A DNA stretch of 64,000 nt, taken from NCBI RefSeq assembly GCF_001692325.1, contig NZ_LXKN01000001.1, forward strand, positions 1,116,001 through 1,180,000, written 5' to 3'. Below are positions 46,111 through 55,784 of this stretch, in pieces; the first letter of the stretch is position 1, and the number at the start of each line of letters is the position of its first letter. Both the position numbers and the translations under genes were made by a program. Under the pieces are notes generated by a model. That model searched no databases. It saw only the letters and a list, made by a program, of their open reading frames with translations, and was not told the origin of the DNA. This DNA is from Rhizobium sp. AC27/96. Its GTDB lineage: Bacteria > Pseudomonadota > Alphaproteobacteria > Rhizobiales > Rhizobiaceae.

Positions 46111-46137
46111 AAAGGCCGGCACACTCAGCCGGCCTTT
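46111..46137 (+). terminator. tyrS terminator
   Basis: AAAGGCCGGC (46111-46120) and GCCGGCCTTT (46128-46137), a 10-base stem with a 7-base loop ending in TTT and a short C/T tail. Confidence 0.75.
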
Positions 46138-46249
46138 CTCGTTCTGACAAGAGCAATCGGCCACGCAGGTCGATAGGTTCAGATCCCGTCCTTGACCGCT
46201 ATGTCCACCTTCACTAGCCTCCATAAATCGCGATCGGGGAGGACGGCAG

Positions 46250-47146
46250 ATGTTTGGACTGAAGGCATTCGGATTGGGGTTTACCTGCATTGTTGCGGTG
46301 ACCATCGCGAGCTTTGCGTCTGCGGCTGAAACGAAAATCGTCTTCAATGTCGATGGACAGAAGGTCATCGGCACCCTGTCCACCATCGACAGCAACCCCA
46401 AGGCCCCGGTCGTGGTCATGTTCCACGGCTTCGGCGGCACGCGCGATGAATTGGCGATCAAGGACACCAAGGAAGGCGTATTTTCCCGCAGCGCGAGGCT
46501 TTTCGCGGAAAGCGGCTATGCCAGCCTGAGGATCGACTTCCGCGGCTCGGGCGACAGCGACGGCAAATGGGCCGACACCACTTTCTCCGGTCAAATCAAG
46601 GATGGCATTGCCGCGATCGATTGGCTCAAGGCCAGCGACAAGGTCGACAGTTCCAGAATATCGATCCTCGGATGGAGCCAGGGCGGCCTTGTCGGTGCCC
46701 ATGTGGCAATGGCACGGCCGGAGGTCAAATCGGTGACCTTGTGGGCACCGGTGGTGACGCCTCTTTATACCTATGCCGGCCTGCTTGGCGCCGACAGTGT
46801 CGCCAAGGGATTGACCAGCCCGCCGGATACCGAAATCACCTCCAAATTGCCCTGGGGCGCCGATACCACGCTAAAGGCGTCCTTCTTCCAGCAAATGCCG
46901 ACTACCAGCACCATCGCCGCAATCGCGCATTATCCCGGCCCGCTACAGGTCATCGTCGGCAGCAAGGATACGACCGTCACGCCCCAACCGGCATCCGGAC
47001 AGGTTCTTCTCGACTATCACGATGGCGAAGAGCGCCTGGACGTTTTCGATACGGATCACGTTTTCAGCGCCTTTACCGGGCCGCAAATGATCGATGACCA
47101 CATGGTTCCGGCCACGCTGGAGTGGCTCAAGAAATTCAATCCCTGA
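46250..47146 (+). CDS. Exported alpha/beta hydrolase
   Basis: 298 residues with a cleavable-type signal sequence (AFGLGFTCIVAVTIASFASAAE). The hydrolase core has VVVMFHGFGGTRDELA, LRIDFRGSGDSDGKW, nucleophile in ISILGWSQGGLVGAHVA, then VGSKDTTVTPQPA and the His in FDTDHVFSAF. A secreted or periplasmic esterase or peptidase-like hydrolase (BAAT/dienelactone-type group); substrate unknown. GGGGAGGA precedes the start. Confidence 0.85.
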   Translation: MFGLKAFGLGFTCIVAVTIASFASAAETKIVFNVDGQKVIGTLSTIDSNPKAPVVVMFHGFGGTRDELAIKDTKEGVFSRSARLFAESGYASLRIDFRGSGDSDGKWADTTFSGQIKDGIAAIDWLKASDKVDSSRISILGWSQGGLVGAHVAMARPEVKSVTLWAPVVTPLYTYAGLLGADSVAKGLTSPPDTEITSKLPWGADTTLKASFFQQMPTTSTIAAIAHYPGPLQVIVGSKDTTVTPQPASGQVLLDYHDGEERLDVFDTDHVFSAFTGPQMIDDHMVPATLEWLKKFNP

Positions 47147-47358
47147 TAGGATGGGATAGCAGGGAAATAGCACCGTGGTTCGATCGATAGTGCGGCACGA
47201 TCGAGAACTTGATAAAGCCCAATCCCTCCCAGATGATGGCCCGGGCATTTCTCCATACGTTCATGGCCTGATCCCTCAGCGAATTTTCTGCATCCATGTG
47301 TCGGGTCGCAGACTACGCGTTCGTCCTCTGTCAGGATCCGAAACTCTGGAGGTGGATT

Positions 47359-47685
47359 ATGGATGAATTACCCGTCATCAAGACGAGAGCCAAAGGCCGA
47401 AGCGCTACGCAGAGCATGTTGATTCCGAGCGAAGATATGGTTTCCCATGCCCTCTGGGCAGCACCGCCGGGTCGATTGTCAGATGTCGGCGAACTGCGAA
47501 AGTCGCTTGCAGCGCAATATGGCGCCGACGCCTGCTGTCCTGTCACCGTTCAGCGACACCTCGTGCAGATCAGCGAAAGTGGCGACGCCCCGTTCTGGCG
47601 CGTCGTCAATCCGGATCGACCATTCGCCCAACGCATGAGCGGTGGACCGGAACGCATACGCAAACGATTGGCGGAAGAAAGATAG
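47359..47685 (+). CDS. Small cytosolic protein, unknown function
   Basis: 108 residues from ATG 47359 with CTGGAGG six bases before. It starts MDELPVIKTRAKGRSATQSML and has SDVGELRKSLAAQYGADACCPVTVQRHLVQISESGDAPFWRVVNPD. The second part resembles the DNA-binding half of alkyltransferase-like (MGMT-type) sequences, where a CP[V]T..RHL..I pattern occurs, but I cannot confirm that. It converges on the YhdP-like gene. Confidence 0.6.
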   Translation: MDELPVIKTRAKGRSATQSMLIPSEDMVSHALWAAPPGRLSDVGELRKSLAAQYGADACCPVTVQRHLVQISESGDAPFWRVVNPDRPFAQRMSGGPERIRKRLAEER

Positions 47686-47740
47686 TCTGCTCTTATGGCC
47701 TTTGCGCAATGCGCAGACAACGTCTCCGCTTCGCGCTGCC

Positions 47741-50700
47741 TCAATACTCGAAGATCTGCCTGAAGACACCCGGCGCGATGATCGACAGCGGATTGATCTG
47801 CATATTCGGCTTGTCGAAGCTGCCGGTCAGGCGGAAGGTAATGCCGATCAGGCCGCGGTCGCTGCCGTTGCCCAGCAGGAAGCCTACGATCGGCACCTCC
47901 GCGAACAGTCGGTTCAGGCCGTAGGCGGGCATGAAGGTCCCGGTCATGTCCATCTTGCCGTCGGCGTCCTTCAGCGTCCCCTGGAACGTTGCTCCGACCT
48001 GAACGCCACGTACTACGCCATTCTCGACCGAGAGTGCTCCGTCGCGCATTACCAGCCGCGCAAAGCCGCGTTCGAAGTTCTGCGAACGCGTGTCGATATT
48101 GTCTTTGACGGCCGCATTCAGGCTCTTTCCATTCTTGCCGCTCGGGGTCGAAACGATCGTTGAGAGCTTCTTTTCATCGATAATGGCAAACTTGCGGATA
48201 TCGAGCGAGCCATCCCAATTGTCCTGGCCGGTCGAGCGTAGTGACAGATTGAGCAGGCCGCCCTTGAGATGCTTGTAAAGATCGGTGAAGCGCGCCACTG
48301 CGCCTGCGTCGCCGCTGGTGATGCGGATCACGCCGTTGCTGCCCTTGCTCATCTGCGTGACGAACGCCTCGCCGCTGCGGGTTACGCCGGAGAAATCCGC
48401 AGCCGTCGTCTTGCCGCCGGCGATCGAATAGGTCCCCTTGAGATTGCCGATGGCCTCATCGTTGAAGCCGACAACCTTGTCGAGATTGACGCGAACTGTC
48501 GCGCTTGCTGAATCGTCGTCACCGCCGCTCTGCCGTCCGCCGGCGGAGGACGACTTCAACCGCGCAAGGATGGGGCGGATATCTGCGGAGTTGCCCGATA
48601 CGAGGACGTCATAACTTCCTCCCTTGCTGTGCTTCAGCGACAATCCGAAATCATCCATGGCCGAGAGCTTCACGCTGTCGAAACTCGCGGACGACAGGGC
48701 ACCCTTGCTGATCATCAGATCACCGCTGGCGCCAAAACCGTCACCCTTCAGCGTGAAATTCTTGAGCGCTGTCTGGCTGTCGGGGCCGGACGCCTCGAAC
48801 TGGGCGCTTGCCGGGATGCCGACGCCCTTCGACCAGCCGATCCACGGAACCGTCAACGCGGCCTTGCCGAGATCGACCTTGACGCCCTGCCGATCATCGT
48901 CGATGCGCGTCAATTCCACCTTCACAGGTCCATCGATCATATCGCGAAGACCCGGCATGACCGTATTGCGCTGAGCATCGCTCAGCGTTGCCGTGATCAC
49001 GCGACCGCGCTTGACGGTCGATTTGCCGTCTGTCGGCTCGACCATATCGATCTGAGCGGGAATGCCGTCTATCTGCGCCTGTGCCTGCAGATGGACCGAT
49101 TGCGGATCCGCATCGATCTCGCCGGTCAGATTGGTAATCTTGCGATTGTTCATCGGCTTCAGCAGGTCGACATTGCTGAGCGTCAGCTTCGCCCCCCAAT
49201 CCGGCGGTGGCGGCTTCTGGTCGGCGACCAGACCGATGCGGGCATCGACCTTGGCAACGATCTTGCCGTTGAAATCCTCAGGCTTGAATTCGGTGCGCTG
49301 AAGGACCTCGAGAGGCTTATATGTCAGCAATTCGCCGACGGCGTCACCGGTGCCTGAAATCGTCAGATCGAGATCGGCCATCAGCGGCTTGTCGTAGGTC
49401 GCCGGTATCGAAAAACTGCTATCGTTCAGCGTAACCGTGCGTCCCGTCGGGAAATAGGACGTGGCGGTGGCGATCTCGACGCCCATCGTCGGGCCTGTGA
49501 GATCGAAATGCGCCTTCGTGTCGCGCAGCGGCGGTATATCCCCGGGAACATTGAGGCGTGCCCCGTCGATATCGAAGGCGATATGCAACTCGTTCTTGCC
49601 GAGCTGCAGCTTGCCGGTCTGCGCAGCCTCTCTCAACCTGCCCGCCGGAATGAAGACGGATATGACCGCATTCGTCACCGAGCCGCCAAACAGATTGTTT
49701 TCCACCCATACTCTCGGCTTGGAAGCCATCCAGAAGGGCCATAGCTGCTTGACGACAGTGGTGTCGAGCTTGTCGGCGCGGCCACCAAAGCTGATTTCCG
49801 GCGAGCTGTCGCCGAGCTTCATGTGCAGCGAGCCGAACAATGCGCCCTGTGGCGTCGATATGCCGATGGTGTCGAACTGGAATTCCTTGGTCGCCGACAG
49901 AAAGCGTCCCGTCGCCTGACCGTCGAAACTGACGGGCTTTTCCCCCGAGATCGAGGAAGCGGCCGTGCCTTCCTTGATCAGGAAGTCGATGCCGAAACCC
50001 TTGCCCGCATTGGCATCGACGCGGTCGAGATCAATGAGAGCGCCCGAGAACGGCACGATTGTGCCCACGAATATCGCTTTCGACGGCGCGATCTCGAGGG
50101 TCTGATGATCGAAATTATAGGCGAGATTGATATCGCCCTGCGTTAGATCCTGAGGATCGCGATCCATGTAGAATACGCCCGGCTGGATAGCGATGGCGGT
50201 TTCCAGCTTAGGATCGGTGCCCGGACCACCCTTGACGGCAGAAAGCGTCACATCGGCGAAACTCATGATGCCCTGACGCGGAGTACCGTTCGCGTCATAA
50301 GCCATCGTCAGTGGCTTGAGATCGAGATTGGTGATTTTCGCGATCAGCGACGAGGTATGGCCGGCCTCTTGTTGCGCCGCCTTCACGTCGAGTGTCGCCA
50401 CGGACCCGTTGACGGCCACCTGTCCGTACAGATGCAGTGAATTCGGTTCGTTTCGCTCGAAAGTGAGATTATCGACCACCAGCGAGATAGGGTCGCCCTC
50501 CTGCCTGGCGAGCTTCACCGAAAATCCGGAAATGCGCACCGAATTCGTACCGCCGCGCTGCACGAAGCGCTCCAGAAAGTCGAGGTTGTCGAAGGCTGAG
50601 GTCAACGCCTGCGGCAGCGCATCGACGCGCAATGCCGTGAGATCGACGGGATTGCCTTGAGGCAGGAGCGAAGTATCGAGTGCGATACCCTCTGCGGCAA

Positions 50701-51160
50701 CGCTTGCCACTTCCACGCGGCCTTCGAGAAGAGCCAGCGGATCAAGCTCCATATTGACCGTCGACATGGTCGACAGATGCTTGCCGCTGTCCTGATCGAC
50801 TACATTGACGTCGCGTGCCTCCAGGGCCAGCCGCAGATCCGATGTGAAACGGACGACGGTTGCACCGACCTCCGCCTTGTAACGCGGGCCGATTGCCTTA
50901 TCGAGGGCCGTCTGCGCCTTCTGGGACAAGGGGGCATCGAAGATGCCGCTTTCGATCGTGGCGATCACTGCTCCGAGAATGATGGCGAGAAATGCGATGA
51001 AAACCAGCGTCATGCGGCAGACGTGCCAGACATGCGAGCGATTGCGGCTGGTACGCTCGGGCACATGCACAATCAGGGGATCATCGACCTGAGCAGACGG
51101 CAGATGGTCGAGTGACACAAGATCCTTTTTGCGGAATGTTACCTTTTCGCCTCGGATCAC
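47741..51160 (-). CDS. AsmA/YhdP-like envelope protein
   Basis: 1139 residues. A cytoplasmic N-terminal tail (1-48), one transmembrane anchor (about 49-70, MTLVFIAFLAIILGAVIATI) and a very long periplasmic beta-rich part. The C-terminal region (GFARLVMRDGALSVENGVVRGV, then KMDMTGTFMPAYGLNRLFAEVPIVGFLLG) is the AsmA-like C-terminal domain shared by YhdP and TamB relatives, which bridge the periplasm and move phospholipid. Location and transport role by family. Confidence 0.88.
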   Translation of the reverse strand: MIRGEKVTFRKKDLVSLDHLPSAQVDDPLIVHVPERTSRNRSHVWHVCRMTLVFIAFLAIILGAVIATIESGIFDAPLSQKAQTALDKAIGPRYKAEVGATVVRFTSDLRLALEARDVNVVDQDSGKHLSTMSTVNMELDPLALLEGRVEVASVAAEGIALDTSLLPQGNPVDLTALRVDALPQALTSAFDNLDFLERFVQRGGTNSVRISGFSVKLARQEGDPISLVVDNLTFERNEPNSLHLYGQVAVNGSVATLDVKAAQQEAGHTSSLIAKITNLDLKPLTMAYDANGTPRQGIMSFADVTLSAVKGGPGTDPKLETAIAIQPGVFYMDRDPQDLTQGDINLAYNFDHQTLEIAPSKAIFVGTIVPFSGALIDLDRVDANAGKGFGIDFLIKEGTAASSISGEKPVSFDGQATGRFLSATKEFQFDTIGISTPQGALFGSLHMKLGDSSPEISFGGRADKLDTTVVKQLWPFWMASKPRVWVENNLFGGSVTNAVISVFIPAGRLREAAQTGKLQLGKNELHIAFDIDGARLNVPGDIPPLRDTKAHFDLTGPTMGVEIATATSYFPTGRTVTLNDSSFSIPATYDKPLMADLDLTISGTGDAVGELLTYKPLEVLQRTEFKPEDFNGKIVAKVDARIGLVADQKPPPPDWGAKLTLSNVDLLKPMNNRKITNLTGEIDADPQSVHLQAQAQIDGIPAQIDMVEPTDGKSTVKRGRVITATLSDAQRNTVMPGLRDMIDGPVKVELTRIDDDRQGVKVDLGKAALTVPWIGWSKGVGIPASAQFEASGPDSQTALKNFTLKGDGFGASGDLMISKGALSSASFDSVKLSAMDDFGLSLKHSKGGSYDVLVSGNSADIRPILARLKSSSAGGRQSGGDDDSASATVRVNLDKVVGFNDEAIGNLKGTYSIAGGKTTAADFSGVTRSGEAFVTQMSKGSNGVIRITSGDAGAVARFTDLYKHLKGGLLNLSLRSTGQDNWDGSLDIRKFAIIDEKKLSTIVSTPSGKNGKSLNAAVKDNIDTRSQNFERGFARLVMRDGALSVENGVVRGVQVGATFQGTLKDADGKMDMTGTFMPAYGLNRLFAEVPIVGFLLGNGSDRGLIGITFRLTGSFDKPNMQINPLSIIAPGVFRQIFEY

Positions 51161-51290
51161 TCCTGTGCGTCCCTTTCATTCTCGGTAATTTTGTTGGTGA
51201 CGCTGCGTCCCATGTGGACGGCATACCTGAGCAGCATATATGGCTCAACCTTAGTATCGTCTAAAAACCCGGCAAAAGAAAGATTTTCCC

Positions 51291-51773
51291 GTGACGGAAG
51301 TTTCTCCCATTGAGTTGAATGTTGGTGACAAGGCCCCGGATTTCGATCTTCCGCGCGATGGCGGCGGGCGGATACGTCTTGCTGATTTCGCCGGAAAACC
51401 CCTCGTCCTCTTCTTCTATCCCAAGGACGACACCACGGCCTGCACCACCGAATCGATTTCCTTCACGGCGCTTGCAGCCGATTTTGCCAACGCCGGCGCC
51501 GCCATTCTCGGCATATCCCCCGATACGGTGAAGAGCCACGACAAGTTCGTCAAAAAATATGCGCTCACCGTTCCGCTCGCCTCGGACGAGGAAAAGACGA
51601 TGGCGACTGCCTATGGCGTGTGGCGGGAAAAGAGCATGTATGGCCGCACCTATATGGGTGTCGTCCGCTCGACCTTCCTGATCGGCGCCGACGGCCGGAT
51701 CGCCAGCATATGGGACAAGGTCAAGGTCGCCGGCCATGCCGACGCCGTTCTGGCTGCCGCAAGGGAGCTTTGA
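51291..51773 (+). CDS. bcp: Thioredoxin-dependent peroxiredoxin (Bcp/PrxQ)
   Basis: 160 residues. Reduces peroxides. LFFYPKDDTTACTTESISFTAL carries the peroxidatic Cys (residue 52); no second cysteine exists anywhere in the chain, so this is a 1-Cys form, whereas many Bcp proteins have a resolving Cys five residues later. DAAILGISPDTVKSHDKF and VRSTFLIGADGRI complete the thioredoxin fold. The start is GTG 51291. Confidence 0.92.
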   Translation: MTEVSPIELNVGDKAPDFDLPRDGGGRIRLADFAGKPLVLFFYPKDDTTACTTESISFTALAADFANAGAAILGISPDTVKSHDKFVKKYALTVPLASDEEKTMATAYGVWREKSMYGRTYMGVVRSTFLIGADGRIASIWDKVKVAGHADAVLAAAREL

Positions 51774-51777
51774 CGGC

Positions 51778-52608
51778 ATGGGCGGCAATCCAGATACGAT
51801 CACCTCGCTACGCGGCGGCGCCATCGCCGCCATTCGCTCGGCAGATCTCGATCGCAAGACCGCGCTCGCCCAGGAATCCGCGACGCGCTGGTTTGCCCGC
51901 ACACTGTCATTGCGTTCGCCGCTCGACCCGCCGCTGGCCGATCGGCCCGGGCGACCGGAACGGCCCGAACTGGTGCCGCCGAAGCATATGGAGAAGCGCT
52001 CGCTGCATACGCTCAAGGGCCGCATCGCCTTGCTGCACGCCATTGCCCATATCGAACTGAACGCGGTCGATCTTGCGCTCGACATCGTCGCGCGCTTCGC
52101 CACCGAGCCCGTGCCCAATTCCTTCTTCGACGGCTGGATGCAGGTCGCCTTCGAGGAAGCCAAGCATTTCCGGATGGTGCGCGTGCGGCTGCAGGAACTT
52201 GGCGCCGATTATGGCGACCTGCCCGCCCATGACGGCCTGTGGCAGGCAGCGCACGCCACCCGCACCGACCTGACCGCCCGCCTCGCCGTCGTACCGCTGA
52301 TCCTGGAGGCAAGAGGGTTGGACGTGACACCTGCGCTGCAGGCGAAGATGCGAGAGACCGGTGATATGGAAAGTGCCGCCGTGCTCGATGTCATCTACAA
52401 TGACGAAAAAGGCCATGTCGCCGTTGGCGCCAAGTGGTTTCGCTTTCTCTGCGCCCGGGAAAAGCGCGATCCAGCCCGAGCATTTCAGGAGCTGGTGCGC
52501 GCGAACTTCCGCGGCTCGCTCAAGGCGCCGTTCAACGACATAGCGCGCGCGGAAGCTGGGCTGACGCCTTCCTTCTATCGATCGCTGACATCTACAAGCA
52601 ATGCTTGA
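51778..52608 (+). CDS. DUF455 ferritin-like protein
   Basis: 276 residues from ATG 51778, four bases after bcp. The ferritin-like carboxylate/His pattern is visible in ALLHAIAHIELNAVDLALDI and AFEEAKHFRMVRVRLQELG, then NDEKGHVAVGAKWFRFLC. The family is uncharacterised but its fold implies a di-metal site. Its adjacency to bcp suggests a role in redox or metal handling. Confidence 0.88.
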   Translation: MGGNPDTITSLRGGAIAAIRSADLDRKTALAQESATRWFARTLSLRSPLDPPLADRPGRPERPELVPPKHMEKRSLHTLKGRIALLHAIAHIELNAVDLALDIVARFATEPVPNSFFDGWMQVAFEEAKHFRMVRVRLQELGADYGDLPAHDGLWQAAHATRTDLTARLAVVPLILEARGLDVTPALQAKMRETGDMESAAVLDVIYNDEKGHVAVGAKWFRFLCAREKRDPARAFQELVRANFRGSLKAPFNDIARAEAGLTPSFYRSLTSTSNA

Positions 52609-52662
52609 TATACTAACGCAAAACGACTTTTCCGGTATCTAATACTGAAATAGAAAGCATTC

Positions 52663-52671
52663 GTTAACCAT
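52663..52671 (+). promoter_or_regulatory. Candidate CtrA half-site before the M23 peptidase gene
   Basis: GTTAACCAT lies about 50 bases upstream of the peptidase start. TTAACCAT-type sequences are recognised by CtrA in rhizobia, and cell-wall peptidase genes are among its known targets. A single half-site is weak evidence. Confidence 0.3.
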
Positions 52672-52723
52672 AATGCCGTGTAGTTCCAATAGATGCCAAA
52701 TGGTATCAATTGGGAGAGTCTCG

Positions 52724-54028
52724 GTGACAGCAAGACCTCAGAACCGGGTTTTCGGCAAGCAGCAGCGGCACCACACGATCATTCTGGCGAGCGGTGACAC
52801 TGTGCGTCACATGACCGTGCGCCCATGGATGGCCGCAATTGCCGTCTGCCTAGTCGGCCTCTTCTCGATCGGCTATCTCCTGGCGACCTCCTACCTTGTC
52901 CTGCGTGACGACCTGATCGGCGCGACCATGGCGCGCCAGGCCCGCATGCAATATGACTATGAGGACCGCATTGCGGCGCTGCGCGCCCAGGTCGATCGTG
53001 TCACCTCCCGCCAGCTTCTGGATCAGCAGGTCGTGGAAGAGAAGGTCGACAAACTCATCGAGCAGCAGCAGCAGCTATCCTCGCGCGGCGGCAAGCTCAA
53101 TGCGCTTCTCGACAGAGCCGAGAGCTCAGGCCTGACCGACAAGAGCCCCCATGCCGATGCGAATGCTCCGAAGAACGAACATGCTGAGCTGACGGCGCCG
53201 AAGGCGATCGAGAAGCTTCTCTCGGGCGGCAAACCCGCCGACGTTACCCCCGACAATTCCACCCTCGCCTATGTCCCCGCCCCGGAAACCGTCGCCGACC
53301 GCGCAGATCGCGTCTTCTCCAAAGTGACGCTGTCCCTGAAGCATATCGAACAGGATCAGCTGACGCGCATCCGTAATCTTACAGCCGACGCATCCGGTAC
53401 GACGAACGAGATTCAGGCGATCATGCACAATGTCGGCGTCAAGGTTCCGGACGAAGTTGCCAGCAAAGAGGACGAGGATGGCGGCGTCGGCGGCCCCTAT
53501 GTCGCGCCGGAGAATGTAGATCAGTTTGAGCAGTCCATGGCCGATCTCGATACCGCCCTGACGCGATTGGAAACGGTGCGAGGCACCGCCGAAAGCCTGC
53601 CATTCAGAAATCCTGCGCCGGGCAAGCTCATCACCAGCCCATTCGGCAATCGCAAGGACCCATTCTTCGGCACACTGGCCCTTCATACCGGCACCGATTT
53701 TCATTTCAGCCCCGGCGAACGGATCAAGGCAACGGCTCCCGGAAAGATAGTTTCGGCGGGTTGGACAGGCGGCTATGGCAATATGGTAGAGATCGACCAT
53801 GGCGACGGCATATCCACGCGCTACGGTCATATGGAACAGGTGCTGGTCAGGGTCGGCGACAAGGTCGGCACCGGCGATGTCGTCGGCCTCGCCGGCAGCA
53901 CCGGGCGCTCGACAGGCACGCATCTTCACTATGAAGTTCGCGAAAACGGACACCCCATAGATCCTATGTATTTCATCAATGCCGGCACGAAACTCGCAAG
54001 CTACATTCAGGGACTTGGGGCAATTTAG
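52724..54028 (+). CDS. Membrane-anchored M23 (LytM) peptidase
   Basis: 434 residues. Start GTG 52724 (TGGGAGAG upstream); an earlier in-frame codon at 52673 lacks a ribosome site. An inner-membrane anchor at about 33-57 (MAAIAVCLVGLFSIGYLLATS) is followed by a coiled coil (EDRIAALRAQVDRVTSRQLL) and a C-terminal M23 domain with LHTGTDFHF, HGDGISTRYGHM and THLHYEVRENG, so all zinc ligands are intact. A peptidoglycan endopeptidase acting in the periplasm during growth or division. Confidence 0.92.
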   Translation: MTARPQNRVFGKQQRHHTIILASGDTVRHMTVRPWMAAIAVCLVGLFSIGYLLATSYLVLRDDLIGATMARQARMQYDYEDRIAALRAQVDRVTSRQLLDQQVVEEKVDKLIEQQQQLSSRGGKLNALLDRAESSGLTDKSPHADANAPKNEHAELTAPKAIEKLLSGGKPADVTPDNSTLAYVPAPETVADRADRVFSKVTLSLKHIEQDQLTRIRNLTADASGTTNEIQAIMHNVGVKVPDEVASKEDEDGGVGGPYVAPENVDQFEQSMADLDTALTRLETVRGTAESLPFRNPAPGKLITSPFGNRKDPFFGTLALHTGTDFHFSPGERIKATAPGKIVSAGWTGGYGNMVEIDHGDGISTRYGHMEQVLVRVGDKVGTGDVVGLAGSTGRSTGTHLHYEVRENGHPIDPMYFINAGTKLASYIQGLGAI

Positions 54029-54121
54029 CCGCCGAAGTTGTGACAAAGGCGCAACAAATGTGGCACTAATCTAAAAATTGCGTCATGAATGAACTTCGAG
54101 CCCACAGAAGCGGCTGCTTTC

Positions 54122-54150
54122 CTTGACTTCACGGGTATTTGGTTCTATGT
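54122..54150 (+). promoter_or_regulatory. Promoter of the DEAD-box helicase gene
   Basis: CTTGAC (54122-54127) and CTATGT (54145-54150) are exactly 17 bases apart, nearly the rhizobial consensus. Transcription would start near 54157, which excludes the in-frame codon at 54139 as start. Confidence 0.7.
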
Positions 54151-54225
54151 CGCGCTGCATTCCGGCACGTTCTTGCGTGTCGATTCATAGTGTTCGACCG
54201 AACCAAGACGGAACTAGTTTTCCCT

Positions 54226-55749
54226 TTGACAACATTTGCTGACCTTGGCTTGAGCCAAAAAGTCCTTTCCGCGGTTACTGACGCGGGCTACACCACACCG
54301 ACTCCGATTCAGGCCGGTGCCATCCCATTTGCGCTGCAGCGCCGCGATATCTGTGGTATCGCCCAGACGGGTACAGGCAAGACGGCCTCCTTCGTGCTGC
54401 CGATGCTGACCCTGCTTGAAAAGGGTCGTGCGCGTGCCCGCATGCCGCGCACACTGATCCTGGAGCCGACGCGTGAGCTGGCGGCCCAGGTCGCCGAGAA
54501 CTTCGAGAAATACGGCAAGAACCACCGCCTCAACATCGCGCTGCTGATCGGCGGCGTGTCGTTCGAGGAACAGGATCGCAAGTTGGAACGCGGCGCCGAT
54601 GTGCTGATCTGCACGCCCGGCCGCCTGCTCGACCATTTCGAGCGCGGCAAGCTGCTGATGAGCGCCGTCGAGATTTTCGTCATCGACGAAGCCGACCGTA
54701 TGCTGGATATGGGCTTCATCCCGGATATCGAGCGCATCGCCAAGCTCATTCCCTTTACCCGCCAGACGCTGTTCTTCTCGGCCACCATGCCGACGGAAAT
54801 CCAGAAGTTGGCTGACCGCTTCCTGCAGAATCCGGAACGTGTCGAAGTCGCCAAGCCTGCATCGACGGCGAAGACCGTGACGCAACGCTTCGTCGCCTCG
54901 CACAGCAAGGATTACGAGAAGCGCGCCACGTTGCGCGACCTCATCCGCGCCCAGACGGATCTGAAGAACGCCATCATCTTCTGCAATCGCAAGGTGGATG
55001 TGGCCGACCTCTTCCGTTCGCTTGAACGCCACGGCTTCTCGGTCGGTGCATTGCATGGCGACATGGACCAGCGTTCGCGTACGACGATGTTGCAGAACTT
55101 CCGCGACGGCCAGATCCAGCTTCTCGTTGCTTCCGACGTCGCCGCACGCGGTCTCGACCTTCCCGATGTCGGCCACGTCTTCAATTTCGACGTTCCGATC
55201 CATTCGGAAGATTATGTCCACCGTATCGGCCGTACCGGCCGTGCCGGCCGCTCCGGTGCCGCCTTCACCCTCGTGACCAAGCGCGACACCAAGCATATCG
55301 ACGCCATCGAAAAGCTGATCGGCGAAGATGTGCAATGGCTGAACGGTGATCTGTCGGCATTGCCGCCAGCCGAAGAAGGTGGGGACGACAATCGTTCTTC
55401 CCGCCGCCGCGAGCCGAAAGGCAAAGGCCGTGATCGCGATCGTGATCGCAGCCCCAGAGGCCGGAGTGCCTCGAGTCATAAAACTGATATCGACGTCGAA
55501 GATAATGGCGTCGCAGTGATCGAAGCAGCACCAGCAAAGGCTGAAAGCGTGAGAAACGAGCGCAAATCCGAGAATAACAACAAGTCCAGCAACGGTTCTC
55601 GCAACAATCACCGGCCCTTCCCCGCTGCGAATGATGACAATCGCGAGCGCCGCAACCGTTACCGCGACCATGATGACGGCCCGACCCCGGTCGGCTTCGG
55701 TGACGATATCCCGGCTTTCATGCTCATCGTCGCGAACGCCAAGGCCTGA
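54226..55749 (+). CDS. DEAD-box RNA helicase (RhlE-like)
   Basis: 507 residues from TTG 54226; GTG 54190 is the alternative. It unwinds structured RNA. Motifs in order: Q motif TTPTPIQAGAIP, I AQTGTGKTASFV, Ia PTRELAAQ, II VIDEADRMLDMGF, III LFFSATMPTE, V ASDVAARGLDLPDV, VI VHRIGRTGRAGRSG. After residue about 390 the tail is Arg/Asp/Asn/Ser-rich and disordered, as in RhlE proteins that use it for RNA binding. Confidence 0.93.
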   Translation: MTTFADLGLSQKVLSAVTDAGYTTPTPIQAGAIPFALQRRDICGIAQTGTGKTASFVLPMLTLLEKGRARARMPRTLILEPTRELAAQVAENFEKYGKNHRLNIALLIGGVSFEEQDRKLERGADVLICTPGRLLDHFERGKLLMSAVEIFVIDEADRMLDMGFIPDIERIAKLIPFTRQTLFFSATMPTEIQKLADRFLQNPERVEVAKPASTAKTVTQRFVASHSKDYEKRATLRDLIRAQTDLKNAIIFCNRKVDVADLFRSLERHGFSVGALHGDMDQRSRTTMLQNFRDGQIQLLVASDVAARGLDLPDVGHVFNFDVPIHSEDYVHRIGRTGRAGRSGAAFTLVTKRDTKHIDAIEKLIGEDVQWLNGDLSALPPAEEGGDDNRSSRRREPKGKGRDRDRDRSPRGRSASSHKTDIDVEDNGVAVIEAAPAKAESVRNERKSENNNKSSNGSRNNHRPFPAANDDNRERRNRYRDHDDGPTPVGFGDDIPAFMLIVANAKA

Positions 55750-55784
55750 TAGGCCCATTCAGCCGCACATCTCGGGATGTACGC

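Noticed and set aside
54214..55758. 514-codon minus-strand frame
   Set aside because: Antisense to the DEAD-box helicase gene, which carries all family motifs.
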